Source: Thiomicrorhabdus sp033238645
GTDB lineage: Bacteria; Pseudomonadota; Gammaproteobacteria; Thiomicrospirales; Thiomicrospiraceae
NCBI GenBank assembly: GCA_033238645.1
Contig: BQXR01000001.1
Span: 186,001-250,000 of the forward strand
DNA: 64,000 bases
Direction of reading: 5' to 3'
Of the stretch, positions 35,189 to 43,365 are shown one piece after another. The translations under genes were made by a program, and so were the position numbers. Below the pieces are notes generated by a model. The model saw only the letters and a list, made by a program, of their open reading frames with translations. It had not been told where the DNA came from and made no database searches. Each line of letters opens with the position of its first letter. Position 1 is the stretch's first letter.

Positions 35189-35380
35189 AGCTATCTCCTA
35201 ATGGATTTAGTAATGAAGGATTTCTGATCCATATTTAGTATAACGACCAAAAAGCTGGGTTGTTAAATGCTTCTTAAGCGATTCTTAGGCCAGTATCCTT
35301 ATAAATAGCTTGAAGTTGGTCGTTTAAATGACGCCTGTTTTATGACCATTAAAATGAAAAGTATTTATGGGGTGTGGCAA

Positions 35381-35417
35381 GCCAGATCTCTTAATTTAGG
35401 GATCTGGCGGCTTTTTT
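35381..35417 (+). terminator. Orphan intrinsic terminator
   Basis: GCCAGATC/GATCTGGC with a 12-base loop, followed by GGC and a run of T. No upstream gene on the plus strand explains it. Confidence 0.7.
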
Positions 35418-35773
35418 ATATCAAGAATAGTGATGTGGTGCAGCTACTTTTTAACTATATAATTTCATGTTGATTTAAGTAGGCTTTTTAAGCTTTAAAG
35501 ATAATGAATCAAATTTTTAATGACGCCATACTAACTCCCCTATGTTTACGTAAAAGATCTTATGTTTTTACTTGGATTTAGCTAAAAATTGAATAATTTT
35601 TGTTTTAAGCGCTAATGATGTTGGATCAGTGACGATATTGCTTCTAGTAAAGGTACTATCAGTAACACTAATGATAATACCTTTAGTGATCAGTATTTAA
35701 CCTAGTATTTGCTGGCAATATTGCGTTGTTGAATATGCTATTTTGAAGGGCTATTTTTGAGTTATGAGATTTT

Positions 35774-35785
35774 AAACAGGGGGGG
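35774..35785 (+). repeat. KOPS-like G-tract motif, variant AAACA (G7)
   Basis: AAACA followed by seven G, eight bases past the stop of the yoeB remnant. Confidence 0.6.
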
Positions 35786-35792
35786 ATCAGTG

Positions 35793-36051
35793 CTATGTTT
35801 CGTAATGGTGGCGGAGTTGTGCAATTAGAATAGTATTGTCTTGCTGTTTGTAGACGATTCTATATTCATTATTAATTCGGCGATACCAATAACCAGATAG
35901 GCCATGCATCAATACCTCTGGCGCTCCTATGCCTTCGTGAGGTGATTGTTGAATCTCTTTGGTGAGTAAATTAATACGCTTTAGTATTTTTTTCTGTCGT
36001 TTACCAATACAGATACTCTTCCCAGGCCTGAGTCGAAAAAGTTAATTTCAT
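35793..36051 (-). pseudogene. yoeB: YoeB/Txe-type toxin, frameshifted
   Basis: Minus-strand translation starts MKLTFSTQAWEEYLYW and hits a stop. The next frame continues KRQKKILKRINLLTKEIQQSP, then LMHGLSGYWYRRINNEYRIV and a terminal LRHHYET. This matches YoeB of E. coli in order and spacing (WxxYLYW, GLSGFWSRRI, RLVY, RYHY), including the catalytic C-terminal His-Tyr. A small deletion after YLYW breaks the frame. No YefM-like antitoxin lies upstream. The ATG directly follows the stop of a YqiA-like esterase gene. YoeB is a ribosome-dependent mRNA endonuclease, and this copy should be inactive. Confidence 0.82.
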
Positions 36052-36600
36052 TCAATCAACACTCGCCCGAATCAATGCTCCTAACACATTAACTTCTTCA
36101 ACCCGATGTCCCCAGTTTGTTGAGGTCCATGTTTTATTCAGTTGTTTACAGAAGGCTTTTTGGTAGTCAGCAGGGATGACATCGTCATTTTCACCTATGA
36201 CAATCTTTACCCCCTCAAGCATAGTGACAGTTTTAAAGGCCTCTAACATTAAGGGATTGATCTCGATAATGCGGTTATCTTGGTAGTTAATCGGCGGTTC
36301 AGTTAGGTATTTATTAAAGACTGCTTTGGGTTCAAAGCAGGAGTTGATAGCAATGGCTGGGCCGTTAAATTGGCTGGCGATTTGTAGGATATAGTATGCA
36401 CCTAGAGAGGTGCCGACAATACAGTCGAACGATTGTGTAGTTAGTAGTTGGTTGAGTCGCTGCATACTTTCGCTAAAGTGTTCGGGTCTATAGGTGGGGG
36501 CGGTGACATTAAAGCCAATCTCTTTTAAGCCTAAAGCGGTCGTGGCGTTGCCACTGGAACCAAGGCCGTGTAGATAGAGTATGTTGAGTGGCTTGGTCAT
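36052..36600 (-). CDS. YqiA/UPF0227-like alpha/beta-hydrolase
   Basis: The 182-residue protein starts with the ILYLHGLGSSG oxyanion-hole motif, has the nucleophile elbow GTSLGAYY (Ser near 65), an acidic residue in GENDDVIP, and a catalytic His in WGHRVEE. This fits small esterases of the YqiA/YcfP family, which hydrolyse short acyl esters. Cytoplasmic, no signal peptide. The dead yoeB gene begins right after its stop codon. Confidence 0.85.
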   Translation of the reverse strand: MTKPLNILYLHGLGSSGNATTALGLKEIGFNVTAPTYRPEHFSESMQRLNQLLTTQSFDCIVGTSLGAYYILQIASQFNGPAIAINSCFEPKAVFNKYLTEPPINYQDNRIIEINPLMLEAFKTVTMLEGVKIVIGENDDVIPADYQKAFCKQLNKTWTSTNWGHRVEEVNVLGALIRASVD

Positions 36601-36728
36601 AGGGTTCCTTCTAAGCTGTGTTGTGATGATTGAGTGATTTTAGCATAGTCTTTTAGCTTGGATGCTTGCTGGTAATCATCATTTGTCTGGTTATAATGCT
36701 AGTCAGTTAAATTTTCTAGAAGAGAGCT

Positions 36729-37184
36729 ATGTCAAACCATCAACCTGCGTTACTGCCCTTTAATTATGTTTTGATTATGGCGCTGTCGTCTTGTGGCCTT
36801 TGGTTACTTAATGTGCTGTTTCTGAAGGTTATTGATAGCGGCTTTTTTGTCTCTATTTTAATCTCGTTAGTTTTGGCCGTATTGCTTTGGTTACCTTGGT
36901 TGCGGATGTTTATACAGTCTGATCGACCTGATAAACGTATTATGAAACCGCTGTTTCCGCACTATTTTTGGAGTAGTTTGCTCGGCACGACTTTACTGTT
37001 GGTGACAATTGTCGGTTTTGCGGAGGTACAGTTGCAACTTGAGAGTGATGTGAGTTGGATTCAGCACACTGCACAGTTGGTGATGGCGCTGCATTTTATC
37101 TGGTTTTGGCGCTGGAGCTATTATCAGTTTTATCACTATGCTGTAGTTGATCAGTTAAAACCTCTTGTAGAGGATGCAGAGTAA
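36729..37184 (+). CDS. Hypothetical four-helix membrane protein
   Basis: The 151-residue protein has four hydrophobic segments (about 12-34, 38-60, 80-100, 110-128) and aromatic-rich helix ends. AGAGAG precedes the ATG. No family recognised. Location in the inner membrane is inferred from hydrophobicity. Confidence 0.65.
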   Translation: MSNHQPALLPFNYVLIMALSSCGLWLLNVLFLKVIDSGFFVSILISLVLAVLLWLPWLRMFIQSDRPDKRIMKPLFPHYFWSSLLGTTLLLVTIVGFAEVQLQLESDVSWIQHTAQLVMALHFIWFWRWSYYQFYHYAVVDQLKPLVEDAE

Positions 37185-37190
37185 ACAGCT

Positions 37191-37376
37191 ATGTCTAGAT
37201 TATTAACGCACTTAGTTACCCTTGTTGTATTTGCTTAAGTGATCAGTTTAATGGCCGCTTGCTCAACGCAGCAAACAAGAGCTACTAGTGAGTTTAAGGC
37301 GTTGCCTGAATCTGACCGAGTTTGGTTCTACCCTAAAGGGTATAAAAGCAGGCAGGGGGGGGCAACGACAGTTTAG
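37191..37376 (+). pseudogene. Small lipoprotein gene with in-frame stop in signal peptide
   Basis: The frame begins MSRLLTHLVTLVVFA, meets TAA at 37236-37238, then continues in the same frame as VISLMAACSTQQTRATSEF with a lipobox-like LMAAC and ends at TAG 37374. The continuous lipoprotein-type signal across the stop suggests a gene killed by one nonsense mutation. Its 3' part overlaps the CCCTAAAGGG/G-tract element. Confidence 0.55.
37327..37362 (+). repeat. CCCTAAAGGG hairpin element with G-tract (G8)
   Basis: TCTACCCTAAAGGGTATAAA is followed by AGCAGGCAGGGGGGGG. It is the second copy of the element at 2729-2762, with GGCA inserted before the G-tract. Confidence 0.7.
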
Positions 37377-37434
37377 AAATAGAGTAGCAGTTTAGATATA
37401 ATGCACCTTTCTTTTTGAACCGAGTGATATAACC

Positions 37435-38793
37435 TTGCAGAGATTAGCACAATTAAAATCAGGTGAGCTGAAGCAGACAGATCCGTTAAACCAAACAGAG
37501 CAGATTAAGCGATTACAAATCGTAGAGGGCTTAACGGAGTTCCCAACTGAGATCTTTGAGTTAGCAGATTCTTTGGAGATTTTAGATCTGTCGAATAATC
37601 AGCTTTCCAGTCTGCCCTCTGATTTTGGTCGTTTGCATAAGCTGAAGATTGTCTTTCTATCAGACAATCGTTTTACTGAACTGCCTGACGTTTTAGCAGA
37701 CTGCCCGCACTTAGAGATGGTTGGTTTTAAGGCCAATCAAATCCACACAGTTTCAGAAACTGCATTACCACCAAAATTACGCTGGTTGATTTTAACCGAC
37801 AACCAACTGCAAAAACTCCCCAACTCAATTGGCCAACATAGCTATTTACAGAAGTTAATGTTGGCGGGCAATCAGCTGACAGAGTTACCTAAAACCCTAC
37901 AAAACTGTGAAAATCTTGCGCTGTTACGTATCTCAGCTAACCGCTTGATAGAACTACCTGAGTGGCTTTTGAGTATGCCTAAACTGGCTTGGTTGGCTTT
38001 TTCGGGCAATGCTTTTAATCCGATTAACTCGCTTGAGTCAGTAGATAATAACGATGCATTACACCAAGTGAGTTTAGAGGATATTGAGATTCTTGAGTTG
38101 TTAGGAGAGGGTGCATCAGGTCTAATTCATAAAGCCAAATGGATTAACCGACCAGAGGGGCATGAGTGCAGTGATGAACATATCGCGGTAAAATTGTTTA
38201 AGGGCTGTGTGACCAGTGATGGTTACCCCGTTGATGAACTACAGGCGTGCGTCACGGCAGGTAAACACCAGAATTTGGTTGAGATGACTGCACAAATTGA
38301 TCAAGCCGATCAACTCGCTTTAGTAATGAAGCTGATTCCTGAGCGCTTTGAAAACCTAGGCCTGCCACCAACGTTAGAGACATGCACGAGAGATACCTTT
38401 AAAGAGGGCATGCAACTATCGGTAATTGAGATTGTCAAAATTGCATTGAGTGTTGCAGATACGCTAGAACACTTGCATGACAAGGGGATCTGTCACGGTG
38501 ACCTCTATGCACATAATATTTTGATTGATAAAACGTGTGACGTTTTAATAGGTGACTTTGGTGCAACTTCTCATTATGAGATGTTGTCAGAGCTACAACG
38601 CCAAGCCTTACAAGGGATTGAAGTAAGAGCGTTTTCTTATCTACTGGACGACTTACTGAGTTTATGTAGTGACTCAACTTCTTATGCTGATGGGTTTGAA
38701 AAATTAACCTGCTTAAAACAGCGATGTCTTGATGCAGCGCCAGAACAATGGCTAGATTTTTTGAGTATTAAAGAGCAGCTTTTATTGCTTTAA
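37435..38793 (+). CDS. Leucine-rich-repeat protein kinase
   Basis: The 452-residue protein has about seven N-terminal leucine-rich repeats (residues 25-200, units like LEILDLSNNQLSSLP) and a C-terminal eukaryotic-type kinase domain: glycine loop LGEGASG (near 223), AVKLFKG (near 251), catalytic loop HGDLYAHN (near 354) and GDFG (near 373). The HRD motif reads HGD, as in some bacterial and atypical kinases. The start is TTG. No signal peptide or membrane segment, so it is probably cytoplasmic. Substrate unknown. LRR-kinase fusions of this kind occur in scattered proteobacteria. Confidence 0.88.
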   Translation: MQRLAQLKSGELKQTDPLNQTEQIKRLQIVEGLTEFPTEIFELADSLEILDLSNNQLSSLPSDFGRLHKLKIVFLSDNRFTELPDVLADCPHLEMVGFKANQIHTVSETALPPKLRWLILTDNQLQKLPNSIGQHSYLQKLMLAGNQLTELPKTLQNCENLALLRISANRLIELPEWLLSMPKLAWLAFSGNAFNPINSLESVDNNDALHQVSLEDIEILELLGEGASGLIHKAKWINRPEGHECSDEHIAVKLFKGCVTSDGYPVDELQACVTAGKHQNLVEMTAQIDQADQLALVMKLIPERFENLGLPPTLETCTRDTFKEGMQLSVIEIVKIALSVADTLEHLHDKGICHGDLYAHNILIDKTCDVLIGDFGATSHYEMLSELQRQALQGIEVRAFSYLLDDLLSLCSDSTSYADGFEKLTCLKQRCLDAAPEQWLDFLSIKEQLLLL

Positions 38794-38890
38794 ATACTGG
38801 GCAGAGGTTTATGGGGGAGTGGATTAGGTTTTAGAAGAGCCAACATTAGAGATTAAAGCTGACTCAGTGACAAGTAGCCTAATTCTAAAA

Positions 38891-39292
38891 CTAGTCTACA
38901 ATCGCATTAAACTTTTCATACAGAGTGGTCTCTTCTTTTCTGATACGAGTACCCAGTTTTGCAAATAGGCCACCTAAATCTTTTGCAAACTCCATTCCTG
39001 AACCACCACCAGAGTATTTTGCAAAAAATGCTAATGCAGCTTGAGAAATTTCATCCATATCAGCAGCATACATATCTAGTGTACGTTGCAAGGCAGGATC
39101 GGTTTCGGCTGCTTTTTTAAGGACAGGATATAGCTCACGATCTTCTTTTGCTAGGTGAGCCAGTAAGCTAGTCTTAATGGTAAAGAGTAGTTTCTGGCCC
39201 TCTTCACTGGTAATTCCAAGCGTCTTAATTTCTGTAAGTGCTGCAGCCATATTGGCATGGTCATTTTTTAGTTCATCAATCAGTCTTGACAT
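38891..39292 (-). CDS. Hemerythrin-like HHE-domain protein
   Basis: The 133-residue all-helical protein has His residues in LKNDHANM and LLAHLAKEDRELYPVL and a C-terminal RIRKEETTLYEKF, the pattern of hemerythrin/HHE cation-binding proteins that hold a diiron centre. Such proteins bind oxygen or respond to NO or iron. The spacing suggests not every canonical ligand is present. GGAGAACACT precedes the ATG. Confidence 0.82.
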   Translation of the reverse strand: MSRLIDELKNDHANMAAALTEIKTLGITSEEGQKLLFTIKTSLLAHLAKEDRELYPVLKKAAETDPALQRTLDMYAADMDEISQAALAFFAKYSGGGSGMEFAKDLGGLFAKLGTRIRKEETTLYEKFNAIVD

Positions 39293-39727
39293 AGTGTTCT
39301 CCTGTTATTAAAAAAGTATCTAAATTTGGAAGAAGTGTTCATAACCGATAATATCACAAGAAGAAGTAACGTAGGTTTAAACATCTCTTTGAATAAATAT
39401 TAGCAAGATTAATATCTAATAAAATTATGGATTTTGATGATTTATTGATTATGATTGTCAATCAATTTTTACTATGCTACGGGGTATTTAGCCTAGTTAA
39501 TTGAGGGAGGAGTTAGTAGAATATGGTTCATAGTAATTTATAGAGCTACCCTTCTACGGATCTTTAGTAATATAGCAAGTAAAGAAAGTGTTTATATGAA
39601 CTCTGGCTTATATTCGAGTTTGTTTAACTATTTTCGCTAAAGCCCCTGTCTTGTCATTTTCAAAATCCCCCCTCCATTTTTCTACGCCTTACTCAATAGA
39701 ATTATCTACACGTTACATTACCGTTGG
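39293..39727. other. Intergenic region, no gene
   Basis: 435 AT-rich bases between two minus-strand genes. A palindrome-like TTGATTATGATTGTCAATCAA (39446-39466) lies upstream of the hemerythrin gene and might bind a regulator. It does not match Fur or FNR sites well. Confidence 0.35.
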
Positions 39728-41029
39728 TTATTTAACCGCCATAAATTTAGGCAGTTTTTTATGAACATGTTGAAACTGAATTTCAGGAATATTCGGTAGG
39801 CCATTTTTAAAGGGGATGGGTCTTTCGCCTTGGATTAGCGGTCTAAGATAAGCGAGTGCTTCTGCGGTTACATCCATACCATCTTCACTCAAATATTCAT
39901 TAGGAACATGCTTCTCTATATTGGCTACGGTCTCTAAAGGCACTGTTTCAAATGTCCACTGGAAAGGCGTAATAGGGGTGAGTTTTACGATGGGTAATAC
40001 ACCATGTTCTCCATTGATAGCGGCTTGTACAGCGGCTTTACCAGCACCGTATGCAATACGCCAATCCGTTGCAGATACCATATGGCTACAGGATCTTTGT
40101 AGGATATCTGGAATGGCGCAGTGGGTTTTGTAACCGAGTTTTTTATTGACAATATGTGCAACGGTTTGTGCGACACCACCTAGTTGGCTGTAGTCTTGTT
40201 CATAGGTATGCTCAATGTCTGAGATGGTAATGTAACTACCACTTTCATCCTGTAACCCTTCTGAGACAGCACAAACACAATAGCCTTTATCGCTAATCAG
40301 TTGCGCTACCTTTTTTAGAAAATCATCCTGTTCAAAAGGTCGTTCAGCAGGTAGAACAATCATAGGCACATCAGGCACCACATCCTTAATTAATGCCGCA
40401 GATATGGTTAGCCAGCCAGTATTGCGTCCCATGGTTTCCATTGCAAAAAATTTAGTTGAACTTCGGTGCATGCAGGCAATATCTAAAGTCGCCTCAAGAA
40501 AACTACTGGCAATGTACTTAGCCGCACTGCCAAATCCTGGGCTGCAATGCGAGAGATCAATATCGTTATCAATCGTTTTAGCCACGCCTACGCAAGTGAC
40601 CGAGTGGCCATGCTGTCGACAGTAATCAGAAATTTTTAGTGCAGTGAGCATGGAGCCGTTACCACCGTTGTAGAAGAAGTAAACAATATGATAGTGCTTA
40701 AAAATAGCGAGGATACGCTCATATTGAGCAGGACTATGTTCTAAAGGTTCTAAGTCAAAACGGCAGGAGTGAAACGCAGCAGCAGGTTGGTGTTTAAGGG
40801 CTTCTATCGTATGCGGTGAGATATGGCTTAAATCAACAAGCTCTTCCTCTAGTAGGCCTTGAATACCTTCAAGTGCGGCATATATTTTGCCAAAGGTCTC
40901 AGGCTGTGCGAGTACTGACTCTATCACCGCTGCTGCACTGGCATTAATCACCGAAGTCACGCCACCCGCTTGAGCGTATAAAACATTATTAATCGGTGTA
41001 TTACGGTTTAATGAGTTTAACTCAGACAT
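39728..41029 (-). CDS. pfp: Phosphofructokinase, PPi-type family, copy 1
   Basis: The 433-residue protein has the PFK motifs YAQAGGVTSVIN (near 18), FFYNGGNGSMLTALK (GGNGS at 122-126), GVAKTIDNDI (Lys151) and FAMETMGRNTGWL. The Lys before TIDND is typical of PPi-dependent enzymes, while Gly in GGNGS is the ATP-type residue at the other discriminating position. The donor is therefore uncertain, though overall sequence and length fit the PPi group. It makes fructose 1,6-bisphosphate (reversible with PPi). A paralogue lies at 43366. Confidence 0.9.
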   Translation of the reverse strand: MSELNSLNRNTPINNVLYAQAGGVTSVINASAAAVIESVLAQPETFGKIYAALEGIQGLLEEELVDLSHISPHTIEALKHQPAAAFHSCRFDLEPLEHSPAQYERILAIFKHYHIVYFFYNGGNGSMLTALKISDYCRQHGHSVTCVGVAKTIDNDIDLSHCSPGFGSAAKYIASSFLEATLDIACMHRSSTKFFAMETMGRNTGWLTISAALIKDVVPDVPMIVLPAERPFEQDDFLKKVAQLISDKGYCVCAVSEGLQDESGSYITISDIEHTYEQDYSQLGGVAQTVAHIVNKKLGYKTHCAIPDILQRSCSHMVSATDWRIAYGAGKAAVQAAINGEHGVLPIVKLTPITPFQWTFETVPLETVANIEKHVPNEYLSEDGMDVTAEALAYLRPLIQGERPIPFKNGLPNIPEIQFQHVHKKLPKFMAVK

Positions 41030-41439
41030 GTTAGCCAGCCTTAAAAGTGGGTAGTATCCATTAATTGTAGTCTTAAATTATAACGTCTAACAAGCTCGTT
41101 AGTATTAACTTATAGCTAGTGATTTTAGGCGGAAAGTACGCGTTAATTGTTAACTTTTTATGACTATATTGAGGAGCTTATGTGGGGTTACATGCAGAGC
41201 TAAAAATATTTTATAAAGCCTGTTGGTGGCCTGAATAAGGTGTTATGACGTTGTTTATGGCGGTTAACAGTTTTTTAAACAGGGGGGGGTAAACCCAATA
41301 AGGGGTATGTGTGGTTATGAGTTGGGTTAGTTGATGAAAATAAATACCATACTGTTTCACTGGGGTATTTTATTTTTACTCATTTTTCTGTATAGTATGT
41401 GTGTTGAAATCATTAACATAAACTTAAAAAGGAATTAGC
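41030..41439. other. Intergenic region with promoter for 59-residue ORF
   Basis: About 410 bases between the first phosphofructokinase gene (minus) and a small plus-strand gene. It contains a G-tract motif at 41277 and a TATAGT box near 41393 that may drive the small gene. Confidence 0.4.
41277..41289 (+). repeat. KOPS-like G-tract motif, variant AAACA (G8)
   Basis: AAACA followed by eight G in a divergent intergenic region. Confidence 0.6.
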
Positions 41440-41619
41440 ATGAACGTTGATCAGCATTTGAAAATAGCACAGTGGCACATGGAACAAGCACGTTTACACG
41501 CAACTCAGGATCACGCTTGTGGTTGCCCGTTAAGCCCAGAGTACAAGAAGATCATTGACGAAGTAGAAAGTGGCAAGATCGAAGAAGAGCTAGTTTGTAA
41601 GGCTGATGCTAACAAATAA
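41440..41619 (+). CDS. Small His/Cys protein, 59 residues
   Basis: The frame starts MNVDQHLKIAQWHMEQARLH and contains HACGCPLSPEYKKIIDE and a third Cys near the end (LVCKAD). AAAAAGGAATTAGC upstream is a good ribosome-binding site, and a strong terminator follows 48 bases after the stop, so it looks like a complete monocistronic gene. The His-x-Cys-x-Cys cluster could bind metal or a cofactor. I do not recognise the family, and a function is not claimed. Confidence 0.7.
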   Translation: MNVDQHLKIAQWHMEQARLHATQDHACGCPLSPEYKKIIDEVESGKIEEELVCKADANK

Positions 41620-42559
41620 TTCTTCTATTGCAGGCAAGTGAATATTCACTTGTTAAGCAGTTAAAGAGCCCCGAACTGTTCGGGGCTTTTTTTTGCATGG
41701 AAGAAAGCATCAGTCCCTAAAAATGTTGATCTGTCTGACTTAGCAGTTAAGTACGTACAAATATTGATAAAATAAGTGTCGTGTTGTCTTCTTGCTTTCT
41801 TCCTTAATCATTGATTCGGGCGGTCTATTTTGAAAAAAAATTACTTTAGTTTTTATCTGCTTGTTTCGATTGTTGACCAACGCCTCTAGCATCATGTTCA
41901 AACACAAACAAAATATCTGCAAGCGATGGAAGCAATAGCTGGGCTTGGTATAGAGGCTTTTGTCAGAAAGGGAGCATGTTGTTATGGATATGGTTGGTAA
42001 TGGCTCTATCTTGACAACCCGTGTACAGTTTGACATTGAAATGCTGATTCAGGCAGAATAAAAAGCAAGCTGCTGAGAGAAAGCACTTAATTAAGCGCAA
42101 GCACTATGTCAAATCATTAGTTTATGCAGTAAAGCCTGGTGGCAAGTTAGCAGAAAGAAGTTGTTCCCATCCTATAATTAAGAGCAGTGATCGATAGTGG
42201 CACCCTCTTTGTGGAGCAGCATTATGATGAAAATGTGCTCTAGATGAGTGAGGTTGAGGTAGATAGTAATGTTTGTCTTTCAATGCCTTAAAACTTATAT
42301 TAAACCCCCATTGCTTGATTGATCACGATAAAGTGTGGTCATGCAAACAACAGGGACAAAGATCACATCAATAAACATAAGTTAAAAAGTCACTCATATT
42401 TTGGCTAAGAGTTGATTAATATAGAGGGTGTTATTGATACTTACGAGAGAGGCTTCTATTCATTCACTGTAAATGTATGTAAATCTTCTTCACTATCTTG
42501 GCAGCAAGCTGTATCCTCAATAAACTAAGCCCTGTACACTTTAATTTGAGGTAACAAGT
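41620..42559. other. 940-base region without intact gene
   Basis: After the terminator at 41667-41694, no frame of convincing quality is found. Plus-strand fragments in several frames (for example around 41880-42060) look coding-like but are interrupted by many stops, so decayed genes are possible. I could not identify a family. Confidence 0.4.
41667..41694 (+). terminator. Strong terminator of the 59-residue gene
   Basis: AGCCCCGAA/TTCGGGGCT with a three-base loop, followed by eight T. Confidence 0.92.
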
Positions 42560-43216
42560 ATGAGAATAATTATGACGCTTTTAGCAATCACGCTATCGTT
42601 GACTAGCATGGCTGCAAAATCTAATGATGATGAAAAAATTGGTAAATACTTCAAGTCAGCTGAGTTCCAAAAACAGCTATTTGATTTAGGCGTTTTTTGG
42701 GATAGACAGATTCTAAATATTCAAACCAACTGTCAAAGTAAGTACCACTTAAAACCCATCTCTTTTGCTTACGTAAAGCCATTGAAATTTGATGATAATA
42801 GTCAGCACCCAATAGAGGGTATATGGACCTTTAGATACCGTTTTTCACGGTGTAATGAGAGCATTATTTATAATGCCCATATTTCAGCTCAACAAGGTAA
42901 GCAGCCTAAAATGGCCGCACTATTCCCAGGGACAACAAGAGCCTCTCCGCAATTACTTAAAGATGTCTATCTAGGCGGACTCTCATCAATCGTTGCAAAA
43001 AAGTCGACCAATAAACAGTGTAAAAAAACAACTGTAGTCGATACAAAAGTAACGCTTCAACCAACCACTGCTGAACGAGACGGTAAAGTGATTAAAGGTG
43101 TTTGGCAAGAGCAGTGGCAACTGAAACATTGCGATGAACTGATTGAGGCAACTTTCTGTTTTATACCAGAAACGAGTGGCGGAACCACTTGGGTAATAGG
43201 TAAATGTGCTGGGTAA
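42560..43216 (+). CDS. Hypothetical exported protein with internal duplication
   Basis: The 218-residue product has a signal peptide (about 1-19, ending SMAAK). Its two halves share a pattern: a Cys, then EGIWTFRYRFSRCNESI in the first half and KGVWQEQWQLKHCDELI in the second, each GxW followed by a Cys-Asn/Asp-Glu. Further Cys residues suggest disulfide-linked repeat domains. GAGGTAACAAGT precedes the ATG. Periplasmic location inferred, function unknown. Confidence 0.65.
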   Translation: MRIIMTLLAITLSLTSMAAKSNDDEKIGKYFKSAEFQKQLFDLGVFWDRQILNIQTNCQSKYHLKPISFAYVKPLKFDDNSQHPIEGIWTFRYRFSRCNESIIYNAHISAQQGKQPKMAALFPGTTRASPQLLKDVYLGGLSSIVAKKSTNKQCKKTTVVDTKVTLQPTTAERDGKVIKGVWQEQWQLKHCDELIEATFCFIPETSGGTTWVIGKCAG

Positions 43217-43275
43217 AGAAGGCTTCAAAGAGATGACTTAACTCGTTTCTATACTTTGTACTGAAACATAAAAAT

Positions 43276-43311
43276 GCCCGCTAAAACATTAGTTCTAGCG
43301 GGCTTTTTTTG
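43276..43311 (+). terminator. Terminator between convergent genes
   Basis: GCCCGCTA/TAGCGGGC with a 12-base loop and seven T, followed 14 bases later by a G-tract motif. Confidence 0.88.
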
Positions 43312-43323
43312 GCTGAAAATTTT

Positions 43324-43335
43324 GGGCAGGGGGGG
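43324..43335 (+). repeat. KOPS-like G-tract motif, variant GGGCA (G7)
   Basis: GGGCA followed by seven G. Its first eight bases, GGGCAGGG, match the E. coli KOPS consensus GGGNAGGG exactly. Confidence 0.8.
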
Positions 43336-43365
43336 CAAGGGATGAGATTCTCTCCAAGTTAAACC

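Larger units (their letters stand above)
35189..35792. other. Gene-poor region with isolated terminator
   Basis: About 600 bases without a supported gene. It contains a strong terminator at 35381-35417 that no recognised gene feeds, an imperfect inverted repeat GGTACTATCA/TGATAATACC near 35652-35683, and a G-tract motif. The lone terminator could mark a small RNA transcribed from within 35221-35380, but no promoter was confirmed. Confidence 0.4.

Noticed and set aside
39446..39466. Possible Fur or FNR box upstream of the hemerythrin gene
   Set aside because: It is palindrome-like but does not fit either consensus well enough.
41740..42036. Minus-strand frame of 98 codons
   Set aside because: No ribosome-binding site, odd composition, and overlapping coding-like fragments on the other strand.
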